Part shown: positions 16,968 to 25,358 of the stretch, piece by piece | Numbering within the stretch: the first letter of the stretch is position 1 | How the letters are laid out: every line of letters starts with the position of its first letter | Source of the DNA: Brucella tritici | GTDB lineage: Bacteria > Pseudomonadota > Alphaproteobacteria > Rhizobiales > Rhizobiaceae | Direction of reading: 5' to 3' | Length of the DNA stretch: 64,000 nt | Assembly: GCF_008932295.1 (NCBI RefSeq) | Contig: NZ_WBWA01000014.1 | Coordinates: forward strand, 1 to 64,000 | The notes under the pieces: generated by a model | The model's input: the letters and a program-made list of their open reading frames with translations, nothing else | Told to the model about the DNA's origin: nothing | Database searches by the model: none | Made by a program: the position numbers and the translations under genes

Positions 16968-17120
16968 AACTATTCCCCTTATTGCTTTGTTATCGTTGTA
17001 ATTGGCAGGGCCCCCCCCGCGAATGGTAGCGCCTGATTTCATGCGCTTGCCATGACTGAAGCACCGGACGCCTTCCACTGCAAGCAGGTTCTGAAGGTGT
17101 CCGGAGCGTAATTTGTCACA

Positions 17121-17882
17121 TCAATAGATGTCGAAATCGAAATACTTCTTGCGGATCGTTTCGTAGGTGCCGTCGTCACGGATTTTTTTGATCGCGGCGT
17201 TGAACTGTTCACGCAGGTCGTTGTCCCCCTTGCGCAGGGCAACAGCAATCTTCGTTTCAGAACCCGGTATGTCGCCGAGGAACTTGCAGCAATTTGCGCC
17301 CTGCTTCTTTAGCCAATCCGCAGCGAGGAATTTGTCAGCAGCGATTGCGTCCAGACGACCGCTTTCGAGATCGGCATTGGCTTCATCAGCCGTCGGGTAA
17401 AGCTTCACATCCGCGCCTGCCTTGCCGTAGACGTCATCGGCATAGTTGCCCTGCGTCGTACCAGCCTGTGCACCAACCGTCTTTCCATCGAATGCCGACG
17501 GATCGAGCGAGGTCATATCCGTATCCTTTGGCACGACAACCGCAAGCGGGGTCGTGTAATAGCGCTCGGTGAAAGCAACCTGCTTTTCGCGCTCTTCGGT
17601 AATGGCCATCGAAGCAATGACTGCGTCGAACTTGTTGGCCTGCAGTCCCGGAATCATGCCATCCCAATCATTGGCAACAATCGTGCACTTGGCTTCCATT
17701 GCTTCGCAAAGCGCATTCGCGATATCAAGATCAAAACCTTCAAGCTTGCCGTCTGGAGACATGTAGTTGAATGGAGGATATGCGCCTTCGCTGGCGATGC
17801 GGATTTCTTTCCATTCCTTTGCCTGAACCGGCAAAACGAGAAAGACAGAGGCCAGACCGGCTAGCAATACTGATTTCAACAT
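17121..17882 (-). CDS. Amino-acid ABC binding protein, ArgT/LAO-type, paralogue B
   Basis: A 253-residue protein aligning end to end with the downstream copy: signal peptide ending LPVQA, then KEWKEIRIASEGAYPPFNYMSPDGKLEGFDLDIANALC. Long shared blocks include TTQGNYA, DVYGKAGADVKLYPTADEANADL and a C-terminus IKKIRDDGTY ending in KKYFDFDIY. The two genes are separated by 153 bases and clearly arose by tandem duplication. Differences cluster in likely ligand-pocket regions, so the ligand range may differ. No cognate permease is adjacent. Confidence 0.9.
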   Translation of the reverse strand: MLKSVLLAGLASVFLVLPVQAKEWKEIRIASEGAYPPFNYMSPDGKLEGFDLDIANALCEAMEAKCTIVANDWDGMIPGLQANKFDAVIASMAITEEREKQVAFTERYYTTPLAVVVPKDTDMTSLDPSAFDGKTVGAQAGTTQGNYADDVYGKAGADVKLYPTADEANADLESGRLDAIAADKFLAADWLKKQGANCCKFLGDIPGSETKIAVALRKGDNDLREQFNAAIKKIRDDGTYETIRKKYFDFDIY

Positions 17883-18064
17883 GATTTTCCTACTTCTTCA
17901 GAACACAGCCCGAAACTATAAACCAGTTTTCGGGCAAACTGCGCGGATAGAGACACATCAGGCGGATGAACGTTCATCTCTCTGTTTGGATCGGGGAATG
18001 CGCTTAAATCCGATCCCGTTCAATTGCAACTTTGGTAGAACTGACTTGCCGAATACCAAAATGC

Positions 18065-18099
18065 AAAAAGGGCCTGCTGCGCGCAAACGCAACAGACCC
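18065..18099 (-). terminator. Terminator of the saccharopine-dehydrogenase-like gene
   Basis: On the minus strand a 12-bp stem (18088-18099 with 18070-18081, two G-T pairs) encloses a 6-base loop and is followed by TTTTT at 18065-18069. Confidence 0.75.
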
Positions 18100-18121
18100 C
18101 GCATTCATGCGGCAGGAGTTA

Positions 18122-19225
18122 TCAAGCGACCATGCGGGCGCAATGGTCTTCCTGTGCATAGGCCTTGCCAAAGCGGTTCGCGAGGAACGCCGCAAGAGTG
18201 ATGTCTTCCTGACGGATAAAGCCCTGCTGTGGAAGATCGCCCTTCGCCAGCATGTCGAGCACGGCGCAGATTGCCGAAGCTGTGGTGATCTGGATGCCCG
18301 AACGAACGATCTTGCCAACCGGAGCGGCGTAAACCTTGTTCGCGTAGGTTTCCTGAACCAGACGACCATTCTTGGTGCCCGAAACGGTCACGAAAATCAC
18401 CACGACGTCCTGAAGGGTCGTCGGCAGGGCATTTTCGAAGATGTCCTTGAGCACTTCACGGCGATGACGCAGGCCGAGATCGTTGAGGAGCGCCTTCATC
18501 AGCGCAACGTGACCCGGGTAGCGGATGGTGCGGTAGTTGAGCGTGCGAACTTTGCCTTCCAGCGTTTCGCAGAGCGTGCCGAGACCACCGGAAGTATTGA
18601 AAGCTTCGTAGGTAACGCCGTCAAGCGAGAACTCTTCGCGTTCTTCGAGAGCAGGAACTTCTGTCAGCTCGCCATTCACAATGGCTTCACATGGCTCGAT
18701 ATATTCGTTGATGACGCCGTCGGTGCTCCAGGTCAGGTTGTAGTTCAGAGCATTCGAAGGGTACTGCGGCAGAGCGCCAACGCGCATACGAACGCTGTCG
18801 AGCTTGTCGAAACGCTTCGCCAGATCATAGGCAACGATGGAGATGAAGCCAGGAGCCAGGCCGCATTGCGGAATGAAAGCGGTCTTGGCTTCCTTCGCCA
18901 GTTCCTTGACGCGGCGTGTGCTGGCAACATCTTCGGTCAGGTCGAGATAGTGAACGCCTGCCTTGGCTGCAGCTTCCGCGATGCGGGTCGTCAGATGGAA
19001 TGGAGCGGCGCTGAGTACGGCGAACTTGCCGGTCAGAGCAGCTTCAAGAGCCTTGGCATCTTCGATATCAAGCGCCTGCGTCTTGACTTCCGCACCCGAT
19101 TCCAGTGCATCGAGCTGCGCCTGAGAGCGGTCGACAACGGTAACGGCATACTCGCCCGTGGAAGCGAGAAGATCGGCAATGGTGGCGCCGATTTTGCCCG
19201 CACCGACAACAACGATCTCTTTCAT
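18122..19225 (-). CDS. Saccharopine-dehydrogenase-family oxidoreductase (lysine 6-dehydrogenase-like)
   Basis: The 367-residue enzyme begins MKEIVVVGAGKIGATIADLLASTGEYAVTVVDRS, an NAD(P)-binding Rossmann fold. It continues with LSAAPFHLTTRIAEAAAKAGVHYLDLTED and PQCGLAPGFISIVAYDLA, which are hallmarks of the saccharopine dehydrogenase/LysDH family. It probably acts in lysine or related amino-acid catabolism. The start at 19225 is preceded by GGGGAAAG; the open frame runs back to 19465 through the divergent regulator and is not used. It is divergent from an Lrp-type gene, which probably controls it. Confidence 0.85.
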   Translation of the reverse strand: MKEIVVVGAGKIGATIADLLASTGEYAVTVVDRSQAQLDALESGAEVKTQALDIEDAKALEAALTGKFAVLSAAPFHLTTRIAEAAAKAGVHYLDLTEDVASTRRVKELAKEAKTAFIPQCGLAPGFISIVAYDLAKRFDKLDSVRMRVGALPQYPSNALNYNLTWSTDGVINEYIEPCEAIVNGELTEVPALEEREEFSLDGVTYEAFNTSGGLGTLCETLEGKVRTLNYRTIRYPGHVALMKALLNDLGLRHRREVLKDIFENALPTTLQDVVVIFVTVSGTKNGRLVQETYANKVYAAPVGKIVRSGIQITTASAICAVLDMLAKGDLPQQGFIRQEDITLAAFLANRFGKAYAQEDHCARMVA

Positions 19226-19322
19226 GTAACTTTCCCCTTGGAATGCAATTCGGATATGCAAGAATCGCATAGTTCCATGCAAAAAGAAGCATACAAACTG
19301 ACGATATGACGTTGTTTGTTTG

Positions 19323-19347
19323 TGCATATTGACGTATTTAATATGCA
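19323..19347. promoter_or_regulatory. Putative Lrp-type operator
   Basis: TGCATATT-N9-AATATGCA is a perfect 8-bp dyad ending two bases before the Lrp-type start codon. Further ATGC/GCAT half-sites lie at about 19250-19300. The position suits autoregulation plus control of the divergent dehydrogenase. Confidence 0.5.
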
Positions 19348-19349
19348 TT

Positions 19350-19778
19350 ATGACGACAGAAGCCGATCTTACCCTCATCGCCCTCCTCCGTGAAAACGCC
19401 CGCGCCTCGACAGCCGACCTGGCACGGCGTCTCGGCGTATCCCGAACTACCGTCCAAAGCCGCATCGAAAAGCTTGAAAAACGTGGGGTTATCGAGGGCT
19501 ACACAGTACGAATCGCACCTGAATTCGAGCGCGATCTGGTCCGCGCCCATGTGCTCGTGACCGCGCTACCCAAGCTCGCGCCCAAAGTCGAAACAGCTCT
19601 GCGCGGCATGATGGCCGTCCGTTCGCTCCATTCTGTCAGCGGACATTTCGATATGATCGTCGTTGTGGAAGCCCCATCCATACAGGAACTTGACGCCGTT
19701 CTGGATCGGATAGGCGCGCTGGAAGGCGTCGAGCGCACGATGTCATCGATCATCCTTTCAACACGGATCGATCGCTAA
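19350..19778 (+). CDS. Lrp/AsnC-family transcriptional regulator
   Basis: The 142-residue protein has an N-terminal helix-turn-helix (LLRENARASTADLARRLGVSRTTVQSRIEKLEKRGVIEGYTV) followed by the RAM ligand-binding/oligomerisation domain, with VRSLHSVSGHFDMIVVVEA. That is the complete Lrp layout. The ATG at 19350 has no ribosome site, because the dyad occupies that position. The message may therefore be leaderless, or a TTG at 19320 may be used. It probably senses an amino acid and regulates the divergent dehydrogenase gene. Confidence 0.87.
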   Translation: MTTEADLTLIALLRENARASTADLARRLGVSRTTVQSRIEKLEKRGVIEGYTVRIAPEFERDLVRAHVLVTALPKLAPKVETALRGMMAVRSLHSVSGHFDMIVVVEAPSIQELDAVLDRIGALEGVERTMSSIILSTRIDR

Positions 19779-19821
19779 GGCGCAAGGATTAGCAGTGCGG
19801 CAAATGAGGCCTCTCGCACCA

Positions 19822-20610
19822 TCAGGAGGTGATTGCCCCACTCACACGCTTTCGGCGGAAGAGCATCGCCGCAAGACCTAAGAGCACCGTGCCCGCAATG
19901 AATAGAAAAGCAGCAGCAGCGATAGCCGGGCTGATATTTTCTCGAATTGTCGAAAACATCTGGCGCGCCAGAGTGCGCTGATTTGGACCGGCCACGAACA
20001 GGGTCAGCACAACTTCATCCAACGACGTAGCGAACGCCAGCACCGCGCCTGACGCGATGCCCGGCATGGCGAGCGGAAGCGTGACCTTACGAAACACCGT
20101 TAGAGGCGATGCACCAAGACTTTCGGCTGCCAGTTCGACACGTCGGTCGATACCTGCCAAAGCGCCCGTAACACTTACCAAAACAAAGGGTATAGAAATC
20201 ACGGTATGAGCAACAATCACACCAAGATAGGAATTTGCTATTCCGAGCCGGACGAACAGTAACTGCATACCGACGCCCATAACCACGGCAGGAACGACCA
20301 TGGGCAAGAGGAACAGAGTTTTAATAGGGCCCGAGAAAAACAAAATCCTGCTGCGCAAACCAAGTGCGGCCATGGTTCCCAGCACAGTTGCCAAGATCGT
20401 CGTTCCTGAGCCTATAATCAGGCTGTTGACGATTGCGCGCTGCCAGACATCCGCCGTTGCCAGTTCCTCAAACCAGCGCATTGACCAACCAGGCACCGGA
20501 TAGGTCAAGAATACGCTGGATGTGAAAGCAAGTGGAAGAATTGCAAACAGAGGTGCAATCAAAAAGACCACGGCCGCCACGCCGAACAGGATTTTAGCGA
20601 AGCGCTCCAT
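19822..20610 (-). CDS. Polyamine-type ABC transporter permease (PotC-like)
   Basis: A 262-residue inner-membrane protein with about six membrane segments. It has the EAA-loop sequence ELAAESLGASPLTVFRKVTLPLAMPGIASG in the second half and the polyamine-permease pattern FATSLDEVVLTLFVAGPNQRTLARQMF near the end. It is the last gene of a minus-strand operon with the genes at 20613, 21785 and 22923. The transported compound is probably a polyamine or a small organic cation. Confidence 0.88.
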   Translation of the reverse strand: MERFAKILFGVAAVVFLIAPLFAILPLAFTSSVFLTYPVPGWSMRWFEELATADVWQRAIVNSLIIGSGTTILATVLGTMAALGLRSRILFFSGPIKTLFLLPMVVPAVVMGVGMQLLFVRLGIANSYLGVIVAHTVISIPFVLVSVTGALAGIDRRVELAAESLGASPLTVFRKVTLPLAMPGIASGAVLAFATSLDEVVLTLFVAGPNQRTLARQMFSTIRENISPAIAAAAFLFIAGTVLLGLAAMLFRRKRVSGAITS

Positions 20611-20612
20611 AC

Positions 20613-21788
20613 TTACGCTCTCCCCCGTTCATCAGCGGTGAGCCGTCCGTAAACGGCATAGAGTACGAGGCAGGCGACGAGCAGCACGAGCCCCAAAGCA
20701 CCAGCCATACCCCAGTTGGCCGAACCGGTTGCGTAATAGGCAATAATCGAGCTTATCATCTGGTCGCTCGGCCCACCAATCAATGCCGGTGTGATGTAGT
20801 AGCCGATTGCGCTCATGAAAACGAGCAGCATGCCGGACAGAATGCCGCGCATACTCAGTGGCAGAAGCACTCGCAGGAAAGCTCTCCACGGCGGCGCACC
20901 CAGCGATGCAGCGGCAGGCATCAAATTAGACGGAATCGATACGAGCACGCTGTAGATCGGAAGCACCATGAACGGTAAAAGCACATGGGTCATGGCTATC
21001 ACCACCCCTGCCCTGTTAAAGATCAAGGGAAAAGGCGCATCGGTGATGCCCAGCCAGATCAGCGTATCATTGATGAGCCCCTTGTCCTGCAGGAGGATGA
21101 ACCAGGCAGCAGTTCGCACCAGCAACGACGTCCAGAGGGGCAACAGAACGGCGGCAAAAAGCACGTTTCTGACCCAGCCCTTAGACGATGCAAGCAACAC
21201 AGCATAAGGGTAACCAATCGCTGCACAAGCCAATGTCACCAGCGCGGCGATCCAGAATGTGCGCAGCATGATCGCCCGGTTGGCCGATGTGCCCTGCGCC
21301 ATTGAAACAATTTCACCAGACGTATCGCGTTCCATGTCCACGGCCGCGAGCAGGTTGCGATCAGTTGTCGGAGAAAGCGCGCTCGCAATCGCCTGCCAGA
21401 ATTCCGGTCGGCTCCATCGCTTATCTATTGTTTCAAGGTCCGGGACTGGATCGTCTTTCTCGATTGCCGAAAGTGTCTTGCTCATCAGGGTCCGAAAACC
21501 CGATTGAGCGCTGTTCAAACGGCGAACCATATCGCCTATGGCCTGCTGGTCGGTCGAAGCCTTCAGATCCGTCACCAAAGCCTGTTTCATTTCTGGTGAT
21601 GGAGGCGATTGTCCGTCCCACAGACTTACAGCGTCAGCCGTCTGGGGAAGAACGCGCAAAACCGCCGTATCGGACACGGCCTGCTTCATCATCACTCCGA
21701 GCGGCCACAGAAAAAACAAGGCGATGAAAACAAGCAGAGGCGCGATCAGAAACATCGCTCGGACAGTTTTGCCGGACAGAACCGTCAT
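20613..21788 (-). CDS. Polyamine-type ABC transporter permease (PotB-like) with a large insert
   Basis: The 391-residue protein is roughly 100 residues longer than usual PotB-type permeases. The extra length lies between the first membrane segment (about residues 10-33) and the second (about 170-195). It is a polar, mostly helical region (KQALVTDLKASTDQQAIGDMV, SKTLSAIEKDDPVPDLETIDKRW) predicted to face the periplasm. The core permease follows, with the EAA loop PAAASLGAPPWRAFLRVLLPLSMRGILSG. It overlaps the ATPase gene by four bases (21785-21788). Confidence 0.87.
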   Translation of the reverse strand: MTVLSGKTVRAMFLIAPLLVFIALFFLWPLGVMMKQAVSDTAVLRVLPQTADAVSLWDGQSPPSPEMKQALVTDLKASTDQQAIGDMVRRLNSAQSGFRTLMSKTLSAIEKDDPVPDLETIDKRWSRPEFWQAIASALSPTTDRNLLAAVDMERDTSGEIVSMAQGTSANRAIMLRTFWIAALVTLACAAIGYPYAVLLASSKGWVRNVLFAAVLLPLWTSLLVRTAAWFILLQDKGLINDTLIWLGITDAPFPLIFNRAGVVIAMTHVLLPFMVLPIYSVLVSIPSNLMPAAASLGAPPWRAFLRVLLPLSMRGILSGMLLVFMSAIGYYITPALIGGPSDQMISSIIAYYATGSANWGMAGALGLVLLVACLVLYAVYGRLTADERGRA

Positions 21789-22852
21789 GCCGTGATAGTC
21801 CAGCAGTCAGCGGCATTGAAACCCGCCACGACATCCGTTCCGGGCGCCCATTCGCGCGCTTTTCTGTCGAGCCGCACGATAAAATCATGAGCGCTACCAT
21901 CAAGCTGGATACGTAGATGATCCCCTTGATAGACACTGTCGATGACACGTGTTTTAAGAAGATTGTCCGAACCGCCCTCGCGACCCAGTTCAATGCGCTC
22001 AGGCCGAATGGACAGGAGAACTTTCTGTCCCGTCGCCACCATTCCCTTTGATGATGCGGTTAGGATACCCCCATCCTTCAAGCGAATAACGGCACTGGTG
22101 CCTTCCACCCGTTCGATTGTTCCTTCAGCGAGATTGGTTTCGCCTATGAATTCGGCGACGAACCGAGTCTGTGGCTCGTCATAGATTGCACGCGGCGTGC
22201 CTATCTGTTCGATTTTTCCTTTGTTGAAGACGGCGATCCGATCCGACATGGTCAGCGCTTCGCTTTGGTCATGGGTGACGAAAACAATCGTCAGTCCTAA
22301 CCGGCCATGCAACGCGCGGATATCAAGTTGCATCTGCTCACGCAGTTGCTTGTCGAGCGCCCCGAGCGGTTCGTCCATTAAAACCACACCCGGTTCGAAA
22401 ACCAGTGCACGGGCAAGCGCCACGCGCTGTTGCTGTCCACCGGAGAGCTGTGATGGCTTACGTTCGCGCATTGTGGAGAGCTGCACCATATCGAGCACCT
22501 TATCCACCAGCTTGCCGGTCTCGGCTTTTCCTATACCTCGCATCTGAAGCGGAAAGGCGACATTCTCGCCAACTGTCATATGCGGAAACAGAGCATAGTT
22601 CTGAAAGACCACGCCCATATTGCGCTTGTACGAAGGAACCGTATTGATTGCCCTGCCATCCACATGGATTGCTCCACTGCTTGGACTTTCAAACCCGGCA
22701 AGCATCATCAAAAGCGTCGTCTTGCCTGAACCGGAAGGGCCAAGAAGACTCACGAATTCACCTCGATCGATATCGAGGTTCAGACCATCTATGACTTTGA
22801 AATCACCGTAGGATTTGCTGATATTCTCGAAGCGGATGCGGCAGTCCGTCAA
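21785..22852 (-). CDS. Polyamine-type ABC transporter ATP-binding protein (PotA-like)
   Basis: The 355-residue ATPase has Walker A GPSGSGKTT (about residues 38-46), VFQNYALFPHMTV, signature LSGGQQQRV, Walker B VVLMDEP and VTHDQSEA, then a C-terminal TOBE domain (VLLSIRPERIELG). The sequence class is spermidine/putrescine or similar. It is separated from the binding-protein gene by a hairpin and coupled to the permease by an ATGA overlap. Confidence 0.9.
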   Translation of the reverse strand: MTDCRIRFENISKSYGDFKVIDGLNLDIDRGEFVSLLGPSGSGKTTLLMMLAGFESPSSGAIHVDGRAINTVPSYKRNMGVVFQNYALFPHMTVGENVAFPLQMRGIGKAETGKLVDKVLDMVQLSTMRERKPSQLSGGQQQRVALARALVFEPGVVLMDEPLGALDKQLREQMQLDIRALHGRLGLTIVFVTHDQSEALTMSDRIAVFNKGKIEQIGTPRAIYDEPQTRFVAEFIGETNLAEGTIERVEGTSAVIRLKDGGILTASSKGMVATGQKVLLSIRPERIELGREGGSDNLLKTRVIDSVYQGDHLRIQLDGSAHDFIVRLDRKAREWAPGTDVVAGFNAADCWTITA

Positions 22853-22880
22853 TGAATCACTCCATCTTCCGGAAAACAGG

Positions 22881-22912
22881 GAAACCCCGCCGATATTGCA
22901 CCGACGGGGCTA
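22881..22912 (-). repeat. Intercistronic hairpin between binding-protein and ATPase genes
   Basis: CCCCGTCG and CGGCGGGG (22885-22892 with 22902-22909; one G-T pair) form an 8-bp stem with TTTCCCTGTTTT on its 3' side on the minus strand. It may attenuate the downstream genes or protect the binding-protein message. Confidence 0.55.
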
Positions 22913-22922
22913 TGACCGTGAA

Positions 22923-23972
22923 TTATTGCGCCAGCCAGGCGTTGAAGCGCTTCGTCAACTCTTCGGAATTATCGATCCAGAAATCGACGTTGAGCGGAAG
23001 GGCGTCTTTCAGATTGGCTTCCGCCGTTGGAAGATCGGACGCGAATTCCGCTGGCACCTTGCTTGCAGCCTCCTTGTTCGGCAAACCGTAAGCGACATAT
23101 TTCGGCAACTTCACCTGATTGTCAGGCTGGCTGGCAAAAGCAATGAAATCCAGCCCCGCATCCTTGTTCTCGGCATCTTTCAGGATCACCCAGCTATCGA
23201 CAGCATAAATGCTGCCCGGCCAGACCACCTTGAAGTTCTTGCCTTCGCTCCTGTTTATGCCCGTGATGCGTCCGTTATAGGCCGATGCCATCACCACTTC
23301 ATCCGAGGCCAGCAATTGCAACGGTTGTGCCCCTGCTTCCCACCAGACAATGTTCGGCTTCAATTCATCGAGTTTCTTGAATGCACGGTCCACACCTTCC
23401 GGTGTCGAGAGCACGTCATAAACTTCATCCTTGCTGACCCCATCGGCGAGGAGCGCGAATTCAAGCGTATACTTGGCACCCTTACGCAACGAGCGCTTGC
23501 CTGGAAACTTCTTCACATCCCAGAAATCAGCCCAGGACTGCGGGCCATCTTTCAGCTTGTCGGCATTATAGGCAATTGCCGTCGACCACACGATCGCACC
23601 CACGCCGCAATCATTGACCGCACTGTCGAGGAACTTATCCTTACCGCCAACCTTGTCCCAGTCAATCTTCTCGTAAAGACCGTCCGCACAACCGAGAGCG
23701 AGTTCTTCAGCCTCTACCTGCACGACATCCCAGTTGGGTTTTCCTGCTTTCACCTTCGCCTGAACGACGCCGTAACCACCGTCCCAGGATTCGTCCAGCA
23801 AAGGCTTTCCGGTCTTCTCGGAAAAGGGCTTGAAGTAAATTTCACGCTGGGCATCCTGATAGTTCCCACCCCAGGAAACCACCGTCAGATCGCGGGCCAC
23901 AGCGGAGCCGGTATAAAGCGCAGTTGCGAGGAGTCCACCCATCAGGGCAAGGCGAGCAATTTTCATCGACAT
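22923..23972 (-). CDS. Polyamine-type ABC transporter substrate-binding protein (PotD-like)
   Basis: The 349-residue periplasmic protein has a signal peptide ending about GSAVA. The mature part starts RDLTVVSWGGNYQDAQREIYFKPFSEKTG, the WGG pattern of PotD/PotF-like family 1 binding proteins. The start at 23972 follows GGGGAAC; nearby ATGs at 23981 and 23966 are alternatives. It is first in a four-gene operon (binding protein, ATPase, two permeases). The exact ligand is not determined. Confidence 0.88.
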   Translation of the reverse strand: MSMKIARLALMGGLLATALYTGSAVARDLTVVSWGGNYQDAQREIYFKPFSEKTGKPLLDESWDGGYGVVQAKVKAGKPNWDVVQVEAEELALGCADGLYEKIDWDKVGGKDKFLDSAVNDCGVGAIVWSTAIAYNADKLKDGPQSWADFWDVKKFPGKRSLRKGAKYTLEFALLADGVSKDEVYDVLSTPEGVDRAFKKLDELKPNIVWWEAGAQPLQLLASDEVVMASAYNGRITGINRSEGKNFKVVWPGSIYAVDSWVILKDAENKDAGLDFIAFASQPDNQVKLPKYVAYGLPNKEAASKVPAEFASDLPTAEANLKDALPLNVDFWIDNSEELTKRFNAWLAQ

Positions 23973-24103
23973 GTTCCCCATTTTGGCTCGACGGGTTGTT
24001 CCCGCCGTTGTTGTAATGAGGTCATGCTAACTTGATCGGTAGGCGTGGGCAATATTGTAGTCGCCCAAGAATACAAAAGTTGTATCTGCTTTGCGGGAGA
24101 GAA

Positions 24104-24132
24104 CAAATCCGGGCGGTTTTCACCCGGATTTG
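24104..24132 (-). terminator. Terminator of the pcaIJF operon
   Basis: CAAATCCGGG (24104-24113) and CCCGGATTTG (24123-24132) form a perfect 10-bp stem 15 bases after the pcaF stop on the minus strand, followed by TTCTCTCCCGC. It is a strong hairpin with a weak U tract. Confidence 0.7.
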
Positions 24133-24146
24133 TCATTTATTCACGC

Positions 24147-25349
24147 TCAAACGCGTTCCAGCGCAATGGCAATACCCTGTCCCACACCGATGCACATCGT
24201 TGCAAGAGCGTATTTGCCACCGTTGAGCGAGAGTTCGAGCGCCGCCGTACCCGTAATACGCGCCCCGGACATGCCGAGCGGATGCCCGAGCGCAATAGCG
24301 CCACCGTTCGGATTGACGCGTTTGTCGTCATCGGCAATTCCAAGATCGCGCAACACTGCCAGCCCCTGCGACGCAAATGCTTCATTCAGTTCGATTACAT
24401 CGAATGCATCGGGTGCAATGCCGATACGTGCAGAAAGCTTCTTTGTCGCCGGAGCCGGGCCTATACCCATAATGCGCGGAGGAACACCCGCCGCGGCACC
24501 GCCTATAATGCGGGCAATCGGTGTAAGGTCGTATTTCTTGATGGCTGCTTCAGATGCGATGACAAGCGCAGCAGCTCCATCATTGACGCCGGAGGCATTA
24601 CCCGCCGTCACGGTGCCACCCTCACGGAAGGGCGTACCCAGCTTTGCGAGTGCTTCCAAGCTGGTCGCACGTGGGTGTTCATCCTTGTCGACAACAACCG
24701 GATCACCCTTGCGTTGTGAGATCGTGACCGGAACGATTTCCTTCGCAAGGCGTCCATTGCCCTGCGCGGCTGCCGCTTTTTCCTGGCTGCGAAGTGCAAA
24801 AGCATCCTGATCCTGCCGTGAGACCGCAAAATCTTCGGCGACGTTTTCACCCGTTTCCGGCATGGAATCGACGCCGTACTGCTTTTTCATCAAGGGATTG
24901 ATGAACCGCCAGCCGATCGTCGTGTCGAAAATTTCCGCCTTGCGTGAAAATGCGCTGTCGGCCTTGGGCATAACGAAGGGAGCGCGGCTCATGCTTTCCA
25001 CACCACCAGCGACGAGCAGCTCGGCCTCGCCAGACTTGATAGCTCGCGCAGCCGTTATGACTGCATCCATTCCAGAACCGCAGAGACGGTTGATCGTCGT
25101 TCCGGACACCCCCACCGGCAATCCGGCCAGAAGCAATGACATACGCGCAACGTTGCGGTTGTCTTCCCCCGCCTGATTGGCCGAGCCGAAAATCACATCA
25201 TCGACGACTTCCCAATCGACGGAACCGTTACGCTCCATAAGCGCTTTCAGTGGAATGGCCCCGAGATCATCGGCACGCACAGATGAAAGCACGCCGCCAT
25301 AACGACCAATGGGAGTGCGGATGTAATCGCAGATATAGGCTTCACTCAT
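24147..25349 (-). CDS. pcaF: 3-oxoadipyl-CoA thiolase PcaF
   Basis: The enzyme cleaves 3-oxoadipyl-CoA with CoA to succinyl-CoA and acetyl-CoA, the last step of the beta-ketoadipate pathway. At 400 residues it is full length for the family. The nucleophilic cysteine is in NRLCGSGMDAV (about residue 90), the histidine in GGAIALGHPLGMSGAR and the second cysteine in ATMCIGVGQGIAI. It begins MSEAYICDYIRTPIGRYGG, typical of PcaF rather than general acetyl-CoA acetyltransferases. It lies nine bases after pcaJ in the pcaIJF operon. Confidence 0.94.
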   Translation of the reverse strand: MSEAYICDYIRTPIGRYGGVLSSVRADDLGAIPLKALMERNGSVDWEVVDDVIFGSANQAGEDNRNVARMSLLLAGLPVGVSGTTINRLCGSGMDAVITAARAIKSGEAELLVAGGVESMSRAPFVMPKADSAFSRKAEIFDTTIGWRFINPLMKKQYGVDSMPETGENVAEDFAVSRQDQDAFALRSQEKAAAAQGNGRLAKEIVPVTISQRKGDPVVVDKDEHPRATSLEALAKLGTPFREGGTVTAGNASGVNDGAAALVIASEAAIKKYDLTPIARIIGGAAAGVPPRIMGIGPAPATKKLSARIGIAPDAFDVIELNEAFASQGLAVLRDLGIADDDKRVNPNGGAIALGHPLGMSGARITGTAALELSLNGGKYALATMCIGVGQGIAIALERV

Positions 25350-25358
25350 GGCATGGTC

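Noticed and set aside
17011-17018. Run of eight C's, possibly a frameshift or phase-variation site
   Set aside because: It is in the gap between two genes and not in a reading frame or an obvious promoter spacer.
18032-19309. Long plus-strand open frame (425 codons) opposite the saccharopine-dehydrogenase-like gene
   Set aside because: It is the antisense shadow of a GC-rich, well-conserved gene; its translation shows no family motif.
22815-24035. Long plus-strand open frame (406 codons) opposite the PotD-like gene
   Set aside because: Antisense shadow; the minus-strand frame has signal peptide, binding-protein motifs and a ribosome site.
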